Positions 49,355 to 57,582 of a stretch of DNA of 58,733 nt are shown here, in pieces. The stretch lies in NCBI GenBank assembly GCA_030627905.1, contig DAOVRZ010000023.1, positions 1 through 58,733 of the forward strand, read 5' to 3'. This stretch comes from JAGMES01 sp023128035 (GTDB lineage: Bacteria; Bacillota; Halanaerobiia; DY22613). Made by a program: the position numbers and the translations under genes. Below the pieces are notes generated by a model. The model did no database searches. It was given only the letters and a program-made list of their open reading frames with translations, and had not been told where the DNA came from. Numbering within the stretch: the first letter of the stretch is position 1; each line of letters opens with the position of its first letter.

Positions 49355-49405
49355 ATGCTAAGATATTTTTGTTTAAATATGTAACTAAGAAGTGAGGTGG
49401 ACTAT

Positions 49406-50287
49406 ATGGGAAAAAAATTTGCTTTGATTGGCCCAGGTAGGGTTGGAACTGCTTTATCATACTTGTTGCAATCTCATGGATTTACTCTAAAGATGGTAGT
49501 AGGGCGATCTAATGCTTCTCTTGAAAGAGTTAAATCATATTTATATGACCACTCAAGCATTCCGATCTTTACAAGGGATTTGGTTTTATTACCATCTGAT
49601 TTAGATTTTATAATATTGGCTGTTCAAGATGATCATATCCATGATGTTATTAAAAGCATGTGGGAGAAAAATTTAATCAAATCAAAGCATGTATTGATCC
49701 ATCTTAGTGGGGTTCATCCTTCAGACGTAGGTAATCTATCTCAAATGGCGGAAATTAGTCGTTTAGCATTGCATCCATTGCAAGCTGTGGCAGATGTAGA
49801 TGCAGGAATCAGTAAACTTCCGAACACTGTATGGAGCTTGGAAGGAGATAAGAGAGGGCTTGAATTAGGAGAAGAAATAATGAAAGCATTATCAACCCGA
49901 TATCTAAAGATTACGAAAGAACAGAAAGCTATCTATCATGCATCAGCTTGTGTGGTTTCTAATTATCTCGTTACCCTTGTCCATACAGGGATTGAGATGT
50001 TGAAGAGTGTGGGTGTAACTGAAGAGTTGGCCCAGAAAGCATTATTACCTCTCGTTCAAGGAACAGTTGAAAATCTTTCACATAAGACACCTAAATCAGC
50101 ACTAACAGGCCCAATTGCTCGAAGTGATATAGCTACGATTGAAAAACATATACATGCCATCAGCCAGGTAAATTCTGATTGGTTGGAACTATATAGTATG
50201 TTAGGAAGAGCTACTTTAGAATTTGCTCCACAAACAGAGCAGGCTTGTCAAACTTTGTCTCGAATTTTCACAAAGGAGGAGAATTAA
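49406..50287 (+). CDS. Rossmann/DUF2520 protein, candidate ketopantoate reductase (PanG-like)
   Basis: ~293 residues. N-terminal NAD(P)-binding loop FALIGPGRVGTALSYLL, then FIILAVQDDHIHDV and LIHLSGVHPSDV. The C-terminal helical DUF2520 half includes LALHPLQAVAD, YHASACVVSNYLVTL and LTGPIARSD. Such proteins lie before panB in many Clostridia and a PanG-type ketopantoate reductase has been reported; with no panE here it would supply that missing step. ATG 49406 follows GAGGTGG. It abuts panB without a gap. Confidence 0.8.
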   Translation: MGKKFALIGPGRVGTALSYLLQSHGFTLKMVVGRSNASLERVKSYLYDHSSIPIFTRDLVLLPSDLDFIILAVQDDHIHDVIKSMWEKNLIKSKHVLIHLSGVHPSDVGNLSQMAEISRLALHPLQAVADVDAGISKLPNTVWSLEGDKRGLELGEEIMKALSTRYLKITKEQKAIYHASACVVSNYLVTLVHTGIEMLKSVGVTEELAQKALLPLVQGTVENLSHKTPKSALTGPIARSDIATIEKHIHAISQVNSDWLELYSMLGRATLEFAPQTEQACQTLSRIFTKEEN

Positions 50288-51154
50288 GTGAAAAATAGAG
50301 TTACCACTAAGAAGTTAATCCAGATGAAACAGAATAATGAAAAGATCACAGCACTTACTGCTTATGATGTTCAAACTGCCAGGTTGTTAGATGAAGCAGG
50401 TGTTGAACTTATATTGGTTGGTGATTCATTGGGAATGGTAATTTTAGGTTATGAGAATACTCTGGCAGTAACGATGGAAGATATCCTTCATCATACGAAG
50501 GCAGTGGTGAAAGGAACAAAGCGATCTTTGGTTATTGCTGATATGCCTTTTATGTCTTATCAAACAGGAGTCAGAGATACATTAATAAACGCGGGTAGAA
50601 TACTGAAAGAAGCAGGAGCTCATGGAGTTAAGTTAGAAGGCGGAAGTGATATTTTGCCTCAGGTTAAAGCTTTGGTTCAAGCTGGAATTCCTGTTTTTGG
50701 ACATCTAGGACTTACACCTCAGTCTGTACATCAGCTTGGTGGTTTTAAAGTTCAAGGTAAGGAATTGATTCAGGCAGAACGATTAAAAAGTGAGGCAAAA
50801 AGCTTAGAGGCAGCAGGTGTTTTTGCTATAGTGTTGGAATGTATACCTGCACCATTGGCATATGAGATCAGTCAATCTTTGTCCATTCCTACTATTGGAA
50901 TAGGAGCTGGTAACGGGTGTGATGGTCAGATTTTAGTGCTTCAAGATCTCTTAGGCATGAATGAAGACTTTAAACCAAAATTTGTTCGACGTTATGCTAA
51001 TCTACATCGAGTAATATCTCAGGCGGTTGGTCAGTATATCTCTGATGTGAAAACACAAAATTTTCCTAATGAAGAAGAAAGTTTTGGAATATCCGATCAA
51101 ACAAAACAAACAGAACTCTACTCAGGAGGTACTGGCAAAGATGCAAATTCTTAA
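50288..51154 (+). CDS. panB: Ketopantoate hydroxymethyltransferase
   Basis: 288 residues; makes ketopantoate from 2-oxoisovalerate and methylene-THF. Motifs: MKQNNEKITALTAYD, LILVGDSLGMVILGYENTL near 40, MPFMSYQTG, GAHGVKLEGG and PVFGHLGLTPQSVH, with GIGAGNGCDGQILVLQDLLG near 200. GTG 50288 is preceded by AAAGGAGGAG and directly follows the previous stop. The tail after about residue 262 is extended and overlaps panC by 14 nt. Confidence 0.96.
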   Translation: MKNRVTTKKLIQMKQNNEKITALTAYDVQTARLLDEAGVELILVGDSLGMVILGYENTLAVTMEDILHHTKAVVKGTKRSLVIADMPFMSYQTGVRDTLINAGRILKEAGAHGVKLEGGSDILPQVKALVQAGIPVFGHLGLTPQSVHQLGGFKVQGKELIQAERLKSEAKSLEAAGVFAIVLECIPAPLAYEISQSLSIPTIGIGAGNGCDGQILVLQDLLGMNEDFKPKFVRRYANLHRVISQAVGQYISDVKTQNFPNEEESFGISDQTKQTELYSGGTGKDANS

Positions 51155-51989
51155 ACGGAAGACTGAAGTTCGTGAAGTGATAAAAAAGGCTAGATTGGAA
51201 GGTAAAACCATTGGTTTAGTTCCGACAATGGGCTATTTACATGATGGTCATTTGTCTTTGATGGAATTTGCAAAAAAAGAGAATGACTTTGTGGTAGTAA
51301 GTGTTTTTGTTAATCCGACGCAATTTGACTCTGGTGAAGATTTAGATTCATATCCATGTGATTTAGAGCGAGATGCAAAACTAGTAAAAGAGGTAGGAGT
51401 TGATCTTATTTTTGCACCTCAATCTGGAGAAATGTATCCAGAAAATTTTCAAACTTATGTTGAACTGACAAATTTAAGTCAGAATCTTTGTGGAGCTACT
51501 AGACTTGGTCACTTTCGTGGAGTTTGTACTGTTGTATCGAAACTATTCAATATTGTTCAACCAGATCAAGCTTATTTTGGTCAGAAAGATGCACAGCAGG
51601 CGATAATTCTTAAGAAGATGGTAGAGGATTTAGATATGCCGATAGAGGTTAGAGTATCCCCTATTATTCGAGAAAAAAACGGCTTGGCTATGAGTTCTAG
51701 AAATGTTAATTTAAATAACGAAGAGCATGAAGCAGCACTGATTTTAAATCGTTCTTTGAAGAAAGCTAAAGAAATGATAAATGATGGTGAAAGAGATGCA
51801 CATAAGATTCAAGCTTTACTAACTGAGATGATTGAAAATGAGCCATTGGTTAAATCAGATTATATTTCTATTGTTTCTGCAAGTAATCTTCAACCAATAG
51901 AGAGATTAACAGGGCCAATTTTAATCGCTTTAGCTGTTTTTATTGGAAAGACGCGTCTGATTGATAATATCATGATGGAGGTTGATTAA
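51141..51989 (+). CDS. panC: Pantothenate synthetase
   Basis: 282 residues; condenses pantoate and beta-alanine with ATP. HIGH-like motif MGYLHDGHLSLM near 31, SVFVNPTQFDSGEDLDSYP near 56, FGQKDAQQAIILKKM near 148 and MSSRNVNL near 184. ATG 51141 is chosen because TCAGGAGGT precedes it; an in-frame start at 51069 lies within panB. The pathway neighbours panB and panD flank it. Confidence 0.96.
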   Translation: MQILKRKTEVREVIKKARLEGKTIGLVPTMGYLHDGHLSLMEFAKKENDFVVVSVFVNPTQFDSGEDLDSYPCDLERDAKLVKEVGVDLIFAPQSGEMYPENFQTYVELTNLSQNLCGATRLGHFRGVCTVVSKLFNIVQPDQAYFGQKDAQQAIILKKMVEDLDMPIEVRVSPIIREKNGLAMSSRNVNLNNEEHEAALILNRSLKKAKEMINDGERDAHKIQALLTEMIENEPLVKSDYISIVSASNLQPIERLTGPILIALAVFIGKTRLIDNIMMEVD

Positions 51990-51990
51990 A

Positions 51991-52344
51991 ATGCTTTTAC
52001 AAATGATGAAAGGTAAAATACATCGTGCACGAGTTACAGATGCAAATTTAAACTATATGGGAAGTATAACTATTGATCAGGAGTTATTGGATGCTACAGG
52101 GATCCTACCGAATGAAAAAGTACAGATCGTAAATAATAATAATGGAGAGCGTTTTGAAACATACGTAATTTCTGGCGAAAGGAATTCTGGAGTGATTTGC
52201 TTAAATGGAGCCGCTGCAAGAAAAGTACAACCTGATGATGAAGTGATTATTATTGCATATGCATATATGACACCAGAAGAAGCAAAAAATTGGCAACCAT
52301 CTGTTATATTTGTTTCAGAAAAAAATAAAATTTTAGTTGATTAA
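51991..52344 (+). CDS. panD: Aspartate 1-decarboxylase proenzyme
   Basis: ~117 residues; makes beta-alanine. It self-cleaves at Gly-Ser in NYMGSITID (near residue 24-25) to form the pyruvoyl group. NGERFETYVISGERNSGVICLNGAAAR is the family core (by position near 45-70) and DEVIIIAYAYM closes the barrel. ATG 51991 follows GGAGG and lies 1 nt after the panC stop. Confidence 0.96.
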   Translation: MLLQMMKGKIHRARVTDANLNYMGSITIDQELLDATGILPNEKVQIVNNNNGERFETYVISGERNSGVICLNGAAARKVQPDDEVIIIAYAYMTPEEAKNWQPSVIFVSEKNKILVD

Positions 52345-52350
52345 CAGAAC

Positions 52351-52379
52351 TTGACAAAACCCTAGAATAGAGTTAAAAT
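52351..52379 (+). promoter_or_regulatory. Sigma-A promoter of nadABC
   Basis: TTGACA (52351-52356) and TAAAAT (52374-52379), 17 nt apart, 38 nt before the nadA start. No nad repressor site was recognised. Confidence 0.8.
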
Positions 52380-52416
52380 TGTGTGGACAACTACTATTAT
52401 AAAGGGGAGGGTTATT

Positions 52417-53331
52417 ATGCCTGCTACCGAAATAGTAAAAAGAATTGAAGAAATAAAGAAGAAAAATAATGCAATTATTTTGGCTCACAATTATCAAATT
52501 GATGAAGTTCAGGATATCGCTGACTATGTTGGAGATTCTTTTGGACTTAGCCAGATTGCAGCCGAGACTGATGCAGATGTAATTGTTTTTTGCGGAGTGC
52601 ATTTTATGGCTGAGAGTGCAAAAATTTTATCACCAACTAAAAAAGTCATTTTACCTGTTCAAGAGGCAGGTTGTCCAATGGCTGAGATGGTTGATGTTGA
52701 AGGGTTACGAAAATTGAAAGCAGAATATCCAGGTGTTCCAGTTGTGACATATGTAAATTCCTCTGCTGAAGTGAAAGCCGAAAGTGATATATGTTGTACA
52801 TCTTCTAATGCTGTAGAAGTAGTCGAATCCTTAGATTCTGATACTGTTATCTTTACTCCTGATCAGAATTTAGGTTCTTTTGTTGCCAGTAAAACTGATA
52901 AAAGAATCATCCTATGGGAAGGATATTGTATTACTCATCACTGCGTAACTACAGAAGAAGTAAAGCAAGTAAGAGCAGCACATCCAGATGCTTTGGTTCT
53001 TGTTCATCCAGAAACTAGACCAGAAATTGTAGCATTGGCTGATCATGCAGATAGTACAGCAGGTATTTTGCGTTATGTACGTGAAAGTGATCATAAAAAA
53101 TTTATAATTGGAACTGAAATGGGGATTCTTCATCGGATGAAGCAAGAGAATTCAGATAAAGAATTTTATATTTTATCTCCGAAATTAGTTTGTGCAAATA
53201 TGAAAAAAACTCATCTTTCTCATGTAATTAAAGCTCTAGAAACTTTGAGTCCTGAAATTTATGTAGAGGAAGAAATTAGTGTTAAGGCAAAACTGGCTTT
53301 GGAGAGAATGTTAGAGGTTAAAGGTAAATAA
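52417..53331 (+). CDS. nadA: Quinolinate synthase
   Basis: ~304 residues; forms quinolinate from iminoaspartate and dihydroxyacetone phosphate with a 4Fe-4S cluster. AIILAHNYQIDEVQDIADYVGDS near the start (by position 18-40), VFCGVHFMAESAKIL, YVNSSAEVKAESDICCTSSN and GTEMGILHRM near 235. Cluster cysteines lie in FCGVHFM, DICCTSSN and LVCANMK. ATG 52417 follows GGGGAGGG; the frame upstream to 52381 has none. First of nadA-nadB-nadC. Confidence 0.95.
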   Translation: MPATEIVKRIEEIKKKNNAIILAHNYQIDEVQDIADYVGDSFGLSQIAAETDADVIVFCGVHFMAESAKILSPTKKVILPVQEAGCPMAEMVDVEGLRKLKAEYPGVPVVTYVNSSAEVKAESDICCTSSNAVEVVESLDSDTVIFTPDQNLGSFVASKTDKRIILWEGYCITHHCVTTEEVKQVRAAHPDALVLVHPETRPEIVALADHADSTAGILRYVRESDHKKFIIGTEMGILHRMKQENSDKEFYILSPKLVCANMKKTHLSHVIKALETLSPEIYVEEEISVKAKLALERMLEVKGK

Positions 53332-53376
53332 AAGAAGTAAAATAGATGTTAAGTCAAGAATTGGTTGGTGATAGAA

Positions 53377-55011
53377 ATGAAAACACCTCGTTATTTGCTT
53401 GACTATTCTAAGATTACATTTGAAAAAATTTATACAGATTTTTTAGTGATTGGGACAGGTATTGCTGGCCTTTATTCTGCTATACACGCTCATGATCATG
53501 GAAATGTAATGATTGTAACAAAGGAAAAAGTAGAAGATAGTAATACAGAGCACGCTCAGGGCGGGATTGCTGCGGTAATTGATAAAGAAGATAGCACTCA
53601 GTTACATTCTGCAGATACAATTATAGCAGGCGCAGGATTGTGTAATCGCTCAGCAGTTGAAGTATTAGTAGAAGAGGGGCCTGATCGAGTTCGTGAGCTT
53701 ATTGAGATGGGGACGAATTTTGATCGCTATCAGAATGAGCAGATTGCTCTTGCCCGTGAAGGGGCACATAGTCGACACCGAATTCTTCATGCGGGTGGTG
53801 ATGCCACAGGAGAAGAAGTACGTCGAGCTTTAACTAGGGTAGTAGTTAATAAATTAGGTATTCCTGTGCATGAAAAAACTTTTATTTTAGATTTAATTAC
53901 ATATAAAGGTCGTTGCTATGGCGCATTAGCTTATTGTCATCATTATAAAAAATTTGTTGCCTATTTAGCACCGATAACTATTCTTGCTGCCGGTGGGTCT
54001 GGTCAAATTTATGAAAATACTAGTAACCCTGATGTTGCGACAGGTGATGGAATGGCAATCGCTTATCGTGCAGGAGCAGAGTTAATGGATATGGAATTTA
54101 TTCAGTTTCATCCAACAACATTATATATTCCTGGTTTACCTGCGTTCTTGATTTCAGAGGCAGTTAGGGGCGAAGGAGCAGTTTTAAGGAATGCACAGGG
54201 TGAAAGATTTATGGTCAGTCGGCATCCACAAGCTGAACTAGCTCCTAGAGATATTGTTGCTAGGGAGATTGTTAACCAGATGCGGAAGGATAATAAACCA
54301 CATGTCTGGTTGGATATTACGTATAAGGATTCTGAATTTGTGAAGAATCGTTTTCCTAAAATATATAAAACTTGTTTAAAAAACGGTCTTGATATGGCAA
54401 AAGATTGGATTCCTGTTGCTCCAGCGGCTCACTATATAATGGGTGGAATTAAAACAGATTTATATGGTGAAACTAGAATTCCTGGGCTTTTTGCATGTGG
54501 AGAGGCAGCATGCAATGGGGTTCATGGTGCTAACCGTCTTGCTAGTAATTCTCTTTTAGATGGCTTGGTATTTGGTTATAGAATCTTTAAAAAAGTTATT
54601 CCTCAATTGAAAAGCGTAAAAGAGGATATCACTAAAATTCCCTTGGTCTATAAGGAAGAAAAACATGTAAATAATGATTTACAATTTTTTAATTATCGAA
54701 AACAGTTCCAGAAATTAATGTCAGCGAAGGTTGGTATTTTACGGAATGAAACAAGTCTAAAATCAGCATTAACTCAAGTGACAGAGTGGAGCAAATTTTT
54801 ACAATACGGATTTTTTTCAATGGATGAGTGGGAGACTCAGAATATGATTTTGGTTGCATCTATCATGATTCAAAGTGCACTTACCCGGAAAGAAAGTCGC
54901 GGTGCGCATTATCGGACCGACTATCCCGATAAGATGGCAAACTATCAAGGAAGACATTTCACCTTTAAAAGAGAACTTAAGGAGAGTGAAAGTGTTGAAA
55001 TGGAATCATGA
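53377..55011 (+). CDS. nadB: L-aspartate oxidase
   Basis: ~544 residues of the flavoprotein family of succinate dehydrogenase. FAD loop VIGTGIAGLYSAIHA near 26, EHAQGGIAAVID, EGAHSRHRILHAGGDATG, ILAAGGSGQIYENTSNP and HPTTLYIP are present, and HGANRLASNSLLDGLVFG near 384. It oxidises aspartate to iminoaspartate (with fumarate in anaerobes). ATG 53377 has a modest GGTGAT site; TTG 53365 is the alternative. It overlaps nadC by 20 nt. Confidence 0.95.
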   Translation: MKTPRYLLDYSKITFEKIYTDFLVIGTGIAGLYSAIHAHDHGNVMIVTKEKVEDSNTEHAQGGIAAVIDKEDSTQLHSADTIIAGAGLCNRSAVEVLVEEGPDRVRELIEMGTNFDRYQNEQIALAREGAHSRHRILHAGGDATGEEVRRALTRVVVNKLGIPVHEKTFILDLITYKGRCYGALAYCHHYKKFVAYLAPITILAAGGSGQIYENTSNPDVATGDGMAIAYRAGAELMDMEFIQFHPTTLYIPGLPAFLISEAVRGEGAVLRNAQGERFMVSRHPQAELAPRDIVAREIVNQMRKDNKPHVWLDITYKDSEFVKNRFPKIYKTCLKNGLDMAKDWIPVAPAAHYIMGGIKTDLYGETRIPGLFACGEAACNGVHGANRLASNSLLDGLVFGYRIFKKVIPQLKSVKEDITKIPLVYKEEKHVNNDLQFFNYRKQFQKLMSAKVGILRNETSLKSALTQVTEWSKFLQYGFFSMDEWETQNMILVASIMIQSALTRKESRGAHYRTDYPDKMANYQGRHFTFKRELKESESVEMES

Positions 55012-55900
55012 AGTTATCATAGAGATTATTCGAATGGGGTTAAAAGAAGACTTAGGAAGTGGTGATATTACTACTGATTCTGTGGTGCCAAATGAACATA
55101 TTAGTGAAGCATATGTTACTGCTAAAGAAGATGGAGTTATAGCCGGGTTACCACTTGCAAAGATGATTTTTAAATATATTGATCCCGAGTTAGATTTTGA
55201 TTTTTTAATCCAAGATGGGGATTCAGTTAAATACGGTGATCATATGGCAAAAATTACAGGCTCTACCCAGAGTATTTTAAAAGGAGAACGTCTTGTTTTG
55301 AACTTTTTACAAAGGCTTTCTGGAATTGCAACAAAAACAGCTTATTATAAGAGTTTAATAACACATCCAGGTGTGAATAAACCAGTACGGATAGTTGATA
55401 CCCGTAAAACCACGCCTGGTCTAAGAGTTCTTGAAAAATATGCAGTAAAAGTTGGTGGCGGGCATAATCATAGAATGGGTTTGTTTGATGCCGTTATGAT
55501 TAAAGATAATCATATTGAAGCGGCAGGAGGAATCATTCCAGCTGTGAAAAAAGCGCGAGAGGCGATTCCTCATACTATGAAGATCGAAGTAGAGATTGAA
55601 GATTTCGATGGCTTAAAAGAGGCTTTAGAAGCAGGAGCAGATATTATTATGTTAGATAATATGTCTCCTGAAAAGATGAAAGAAGCAGTAAGAATTGTTG
55701 CTGGTCGTGCGATTGTAGAAGCGTCTGGTAATATTACTGATCAGAATATTCAGGCTGTTGCTGAAACTGGAATTGATGTAATTTCAATGGGTACTCTTAC
55801 ACATACGATCCGTTCTCTTGATATTAGTTTAAATATTAGTCCTCAGAAGATTGATAATTTTGCTGATAAGAAAAATATAGGAGAATCTGGACGTCATTAG
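54992..55900 (+). CDS. nadC: Nicotinate-nucleotide pyrophosphorylase
   Basis: ~302 residues; converts quinolinate and PRPP to NaMN and CO2. Motifs: GLKEDLGSGDITTDSV near 16, NFLQRLSGIATKT, DTRKTTPGLRVLEKYAVKVG and HNHRMGLFDAVMIKDNHI, with EASGNIT near 245. GTG 54992 (or TTG 54995) is preferred: AAGGAG ends 7 nt upstream. A frame start at 54875 would lie deep within nadB. Family 1 copy 4 follows 12 nt after the stop. Confidence 0.95.
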   Translation: MLKWNHEVIIEIIRMGLKEDLGSGDITTDSVVPNEHISEAYVTAKEDGVIAGLPLAKMIFKYIDPELDFDFLIQDGDSVKYGDHMAKITGSTQSILKGERLVLNFLQRLSGIATKTAYYKSLITHPGVNKPVRIVDTRKTTPGLRVLEKYAVKVGGGHNHRMGLFDAVMIKDNHIEAAGGIIPAVKKAREAIPHTMKIEVEIEDFDGLKEALEAGADIIMLDNMSPEKMKEAVRIVAGRAIVEASGNITDQNIQAVAETGIDVISMGTLTHTIRSLDISLNISPQKIDNFADKKNIGESGRH

Positions 55901-55912
55901 AATAGAAGGTTT

Positions 55913-56075
55913 AAAGTTGATGAAATAACTACGTTATTACATCTTAAGTTTAACAACTTTCGGAAGGAGATTTTAAATCCGCCGAAAGTTAATTTCAACT
56001 AGATAGTTTACCCGCACTTACTGAAGTTGGAGGACATTTATGCTCTCTGAAAACCCTTCCGAAAATGTTGTTAAA
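55913..56075 (-). repeat. Family 1 structured repeat, copy 4
   Basis: On the minus strand: TTTAACAAC...TTCGGAAGG (56075 down to about 56055) with an interior related to copy 2 (GTAAGTGCGGGTAAACTA, CTTTCGGCGG), then CCTTCCGAAAGTTGTT, and the second hairpin at 55943-55919 (gatgtaataac / gttatttcatc). It lies between nadC and the operon terminator. It is the longest copy. Confidence 0.85.
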
Positions 56076-56105
56076 CCGATCTGAGAAGTTAGATCGGTTT
56101 TTTTA
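56073..56105 (+). terminator. Intrinsic terminator of nadABC
   Basis: AAACCGATCT (56073-56082) pairs with AGATCGGTTT (56091-56100) followed by T residues. Its first bases overlap the end of the family 1 repeat. Confidence 0.9.
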
Positions 56106-56203
56106 TTAGAGATTTTCAGTCTGGTAATATATACATTGTACATTTATATGAAATGATGATAGCCTTAGAGATAATAGCCTAAATGGGAGGGAGTTTGAAG
56201 AAA

Positions 56204-56692
56204 ATGAAGTATTTGATGAAAAAATTACTCGTGGTGATGGTTCTGTTGGCTATTATCGTACCACTTTCTTCATGTGGTCAAAGAATGAATCAGGAAGAAA
56301 TTGAAACACTTAAGATTGAAGAGACAATAGGTAGATATATGGATGGTTATGCTAAAAATGATGCAGATCAAATTATTGAGACAATGTATTTGGAAGAGAA
56401 GAATAAAGATGATCTTAAAACGATTATGAATCAAGTCTTAGAAACCATTCATCAAGATTTTTATTCCTTTAAGATTTCCTACAATATTGATGAGTTGTAT
56501 ATTTACGAAAGAACAGCTCAGACTAAATTGTCTGCAATATTGAGAGTTTTTGAGGATGATGAAGAAATATTTTCTGTAAGGTTATTTAGAGATAAAAACT
56601 TATTTTTGATTAAAGATGATGAGGGAGAGTGGAAGATTGACTTTAAGCAGTTTATTCCTGAAGAATTCTTAAAATTGGAGTTTTTCTTTTAG
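56204..56692 (+). CDS. Hypothetical lipoprotein
   Basis: ~162 residues. Basic N-terminus, hydrophobic stretch LLVVMVLLAIIVPLSS and lipobox LSSC at about residues 22-25 of this start, so it should be lipid-anchored outside the membrane. The mature part is acidic with NTF2-like alternation (IGRYMDGYAKNDADQIIETM); no known family is recognised. GGAGGGAG lies 10 nt before ATG 56204; TTG 56195 and ATG 56216 are alternatives. Confidence 0.75.
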   Translation: MKYLMKKLLVVMVLLAIIVPLSSCGQRMNQEEIETLKIEETIGRYMDGYAKNDADQIIETMYLEEKNKDDLKTIMNQVLETIHQDFYSFKISYNIDELYIYERTAQTKLSAILRVFEDDEEIFSVRLFRDKNLFLIKDDEGEWKIDFKQFIPEEFLKLEFFF

Positions 56693-56715
56693 GATATTTG
56701 TATAATGATTTTATT

Positions 56716-56757
56716 AATAGCCTCCACTGGATAGTTATAAGTGGAGTCTATTTTATT
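56716..56757 (+). terminator. Intrinsic terminator-like stem
   Basis: AATAG-CTCCACT (56717-56728) pairs with AGTGGAG-CTATT (56740-56752) with one mismatch, followed by T-rich sequence. It ends the lipoprotein transcript before the bioY promoter. Confidence 0.7.
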
Positions 56758-56768
56758 TCTTAACTCGA

Positions 56769-56799
56769 TTGTTAACCTTATAAAAAAAATGGTTGACAA
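56769..56799. promoter_or_regulatory. BirA operator
   Basis: TTGTTAACC (56769-56777) and GGTTGACAA (56791-56799) form the split palindrome TTGTTAAC-N15-GTTNACAA of biotin repressor sites. The right half overlaps the -35 of the bioY promoter, so binding should block it when biotin is plentiful. Confidence 0.9.
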
Positions 56800-56821
56800 A
56801 GAGTTTTCAATAAGATACTAT
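56793..56821 (+). promoter_or_regulatory. Sigma-A promoter of bioY
   Basis: TTGACA (56793-56798) and TACTAT (56816-56821), 17 nt apart, inside and just after the BirA operator. Confidence 0.85.
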
Positions 56822-56863
56822 AGCGATTAGAAGAAGAGAACAATACATAATGGAAGGAGTACT

Positions 56864-57427
56864 ATGATGAAGAAATTAAAAACACAGGAGATGACTGTAG
56901 TAGCATTATTTGCTGCCCTAACTGCGGTTGGTGCATTTATTAAAATTCCAACTCCAATTGTTCCATTTACTTTGCAATTTTTCTTTTGTGCTTATGCAGG
57001 GGCATTATTAGGTTCGAGATTAGGATTATATTCGCAATTATTATATGTTGGAATAGGTTTAATTGGTATCCCTATTTTTACTAAAGGTGGAGGACTAACC
57101 TATATCTTTGAACCTACGTTTGGATATTTGATAGGTTTTATATTTTGTGCATATATAATCGGTAAATATACAGAAAAAAGTAAAGAGATCAGTTTCATTA
57201 AAATATTAATTCCTGTCGTGAGTGGTTTAATGGTTGTTTATCTAATCGGAGTTCCGTATATTTATTTTATAGTAAAATATTATTTTGGTAAAGCTATGAC
57301 TTTTAAACAAGCTATTGTGATTGGATTTACACCATTTATTTTACTTGATTTATTGAAGTGTGTGATAGTAGCTTATACTGCAACAAAGATTATTCCTGCA
57401 ATAAGACGAGCAGGTTACATTAAATAG
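56864..57427 (+). CDS. bioY: Biotin transporter BioY (ECF S component)
   Basis: 187 residues with about six membrane spans. BioY signatures: FIKIPTPIVPFTLQFFFCAYAG near 26, GALLGSRLGLYSQLLYVGIGLIGIPIFT and GGLTYIFEPTFGYLIGF. It binds biotin and works with shared EcfA/EcfT subunits, which are not in the window. GGAAGGAG precedes ATG 56864. The BirA operator directly upstream confirms the biotin role. Confidence 0.96.
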   Translation: MMKKLKTQEMTVVALFAALTAVGAFIKIPTPIVPFTLQFFFCAYAGALLGSRLGLYSQLLYVGIGLIGIPIFTKGGGLTYIFEPTFGYLIGFIFCAYIIGKYTEKSKEISFIKILIPVVSGLMVVYLIGVPYIYFIVKYYFGKAMTFKQAIVIGFTPFILLDLLKCVIVAYTATKIIPAIRRAGYIK

Positions 57428-57457
57428 TTTAAAATAATTGACTTTTATCTTTAGAGA

Positions 57458-57563
57458 TAAGACCCCCACTTCTATAAGTGGGGGGAATTGCTTTTAATCT
57501 TCAGTGGGGGTAGAATCCCCCACTGAAGCCCCAATGTTCAGCTTTAGCTGGACGAGTTCACTT
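57458..57563 (+). repeat. Family 2 structured repeat, copy B
   Basis: Three hairpins: CCCCCACTT/AAGTGGGGG (57462-57483), a perfect 12-bp CTTCAGTGGGGG/CCCCCACTGAAG with tagaat loop (about 57500-57529), and GTTCAGC/GCTGGAC (about 57536-57553). It fills the gap between bioY and bioB and ends 20 nt before the bioB start. Copy A (minus strand) is at 21187-21290. G+C is well above the surrounding sequence. Confidence 0.8.
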
Positions 57564-57582
57564 TTGTAAAGGAGTTTTATAG

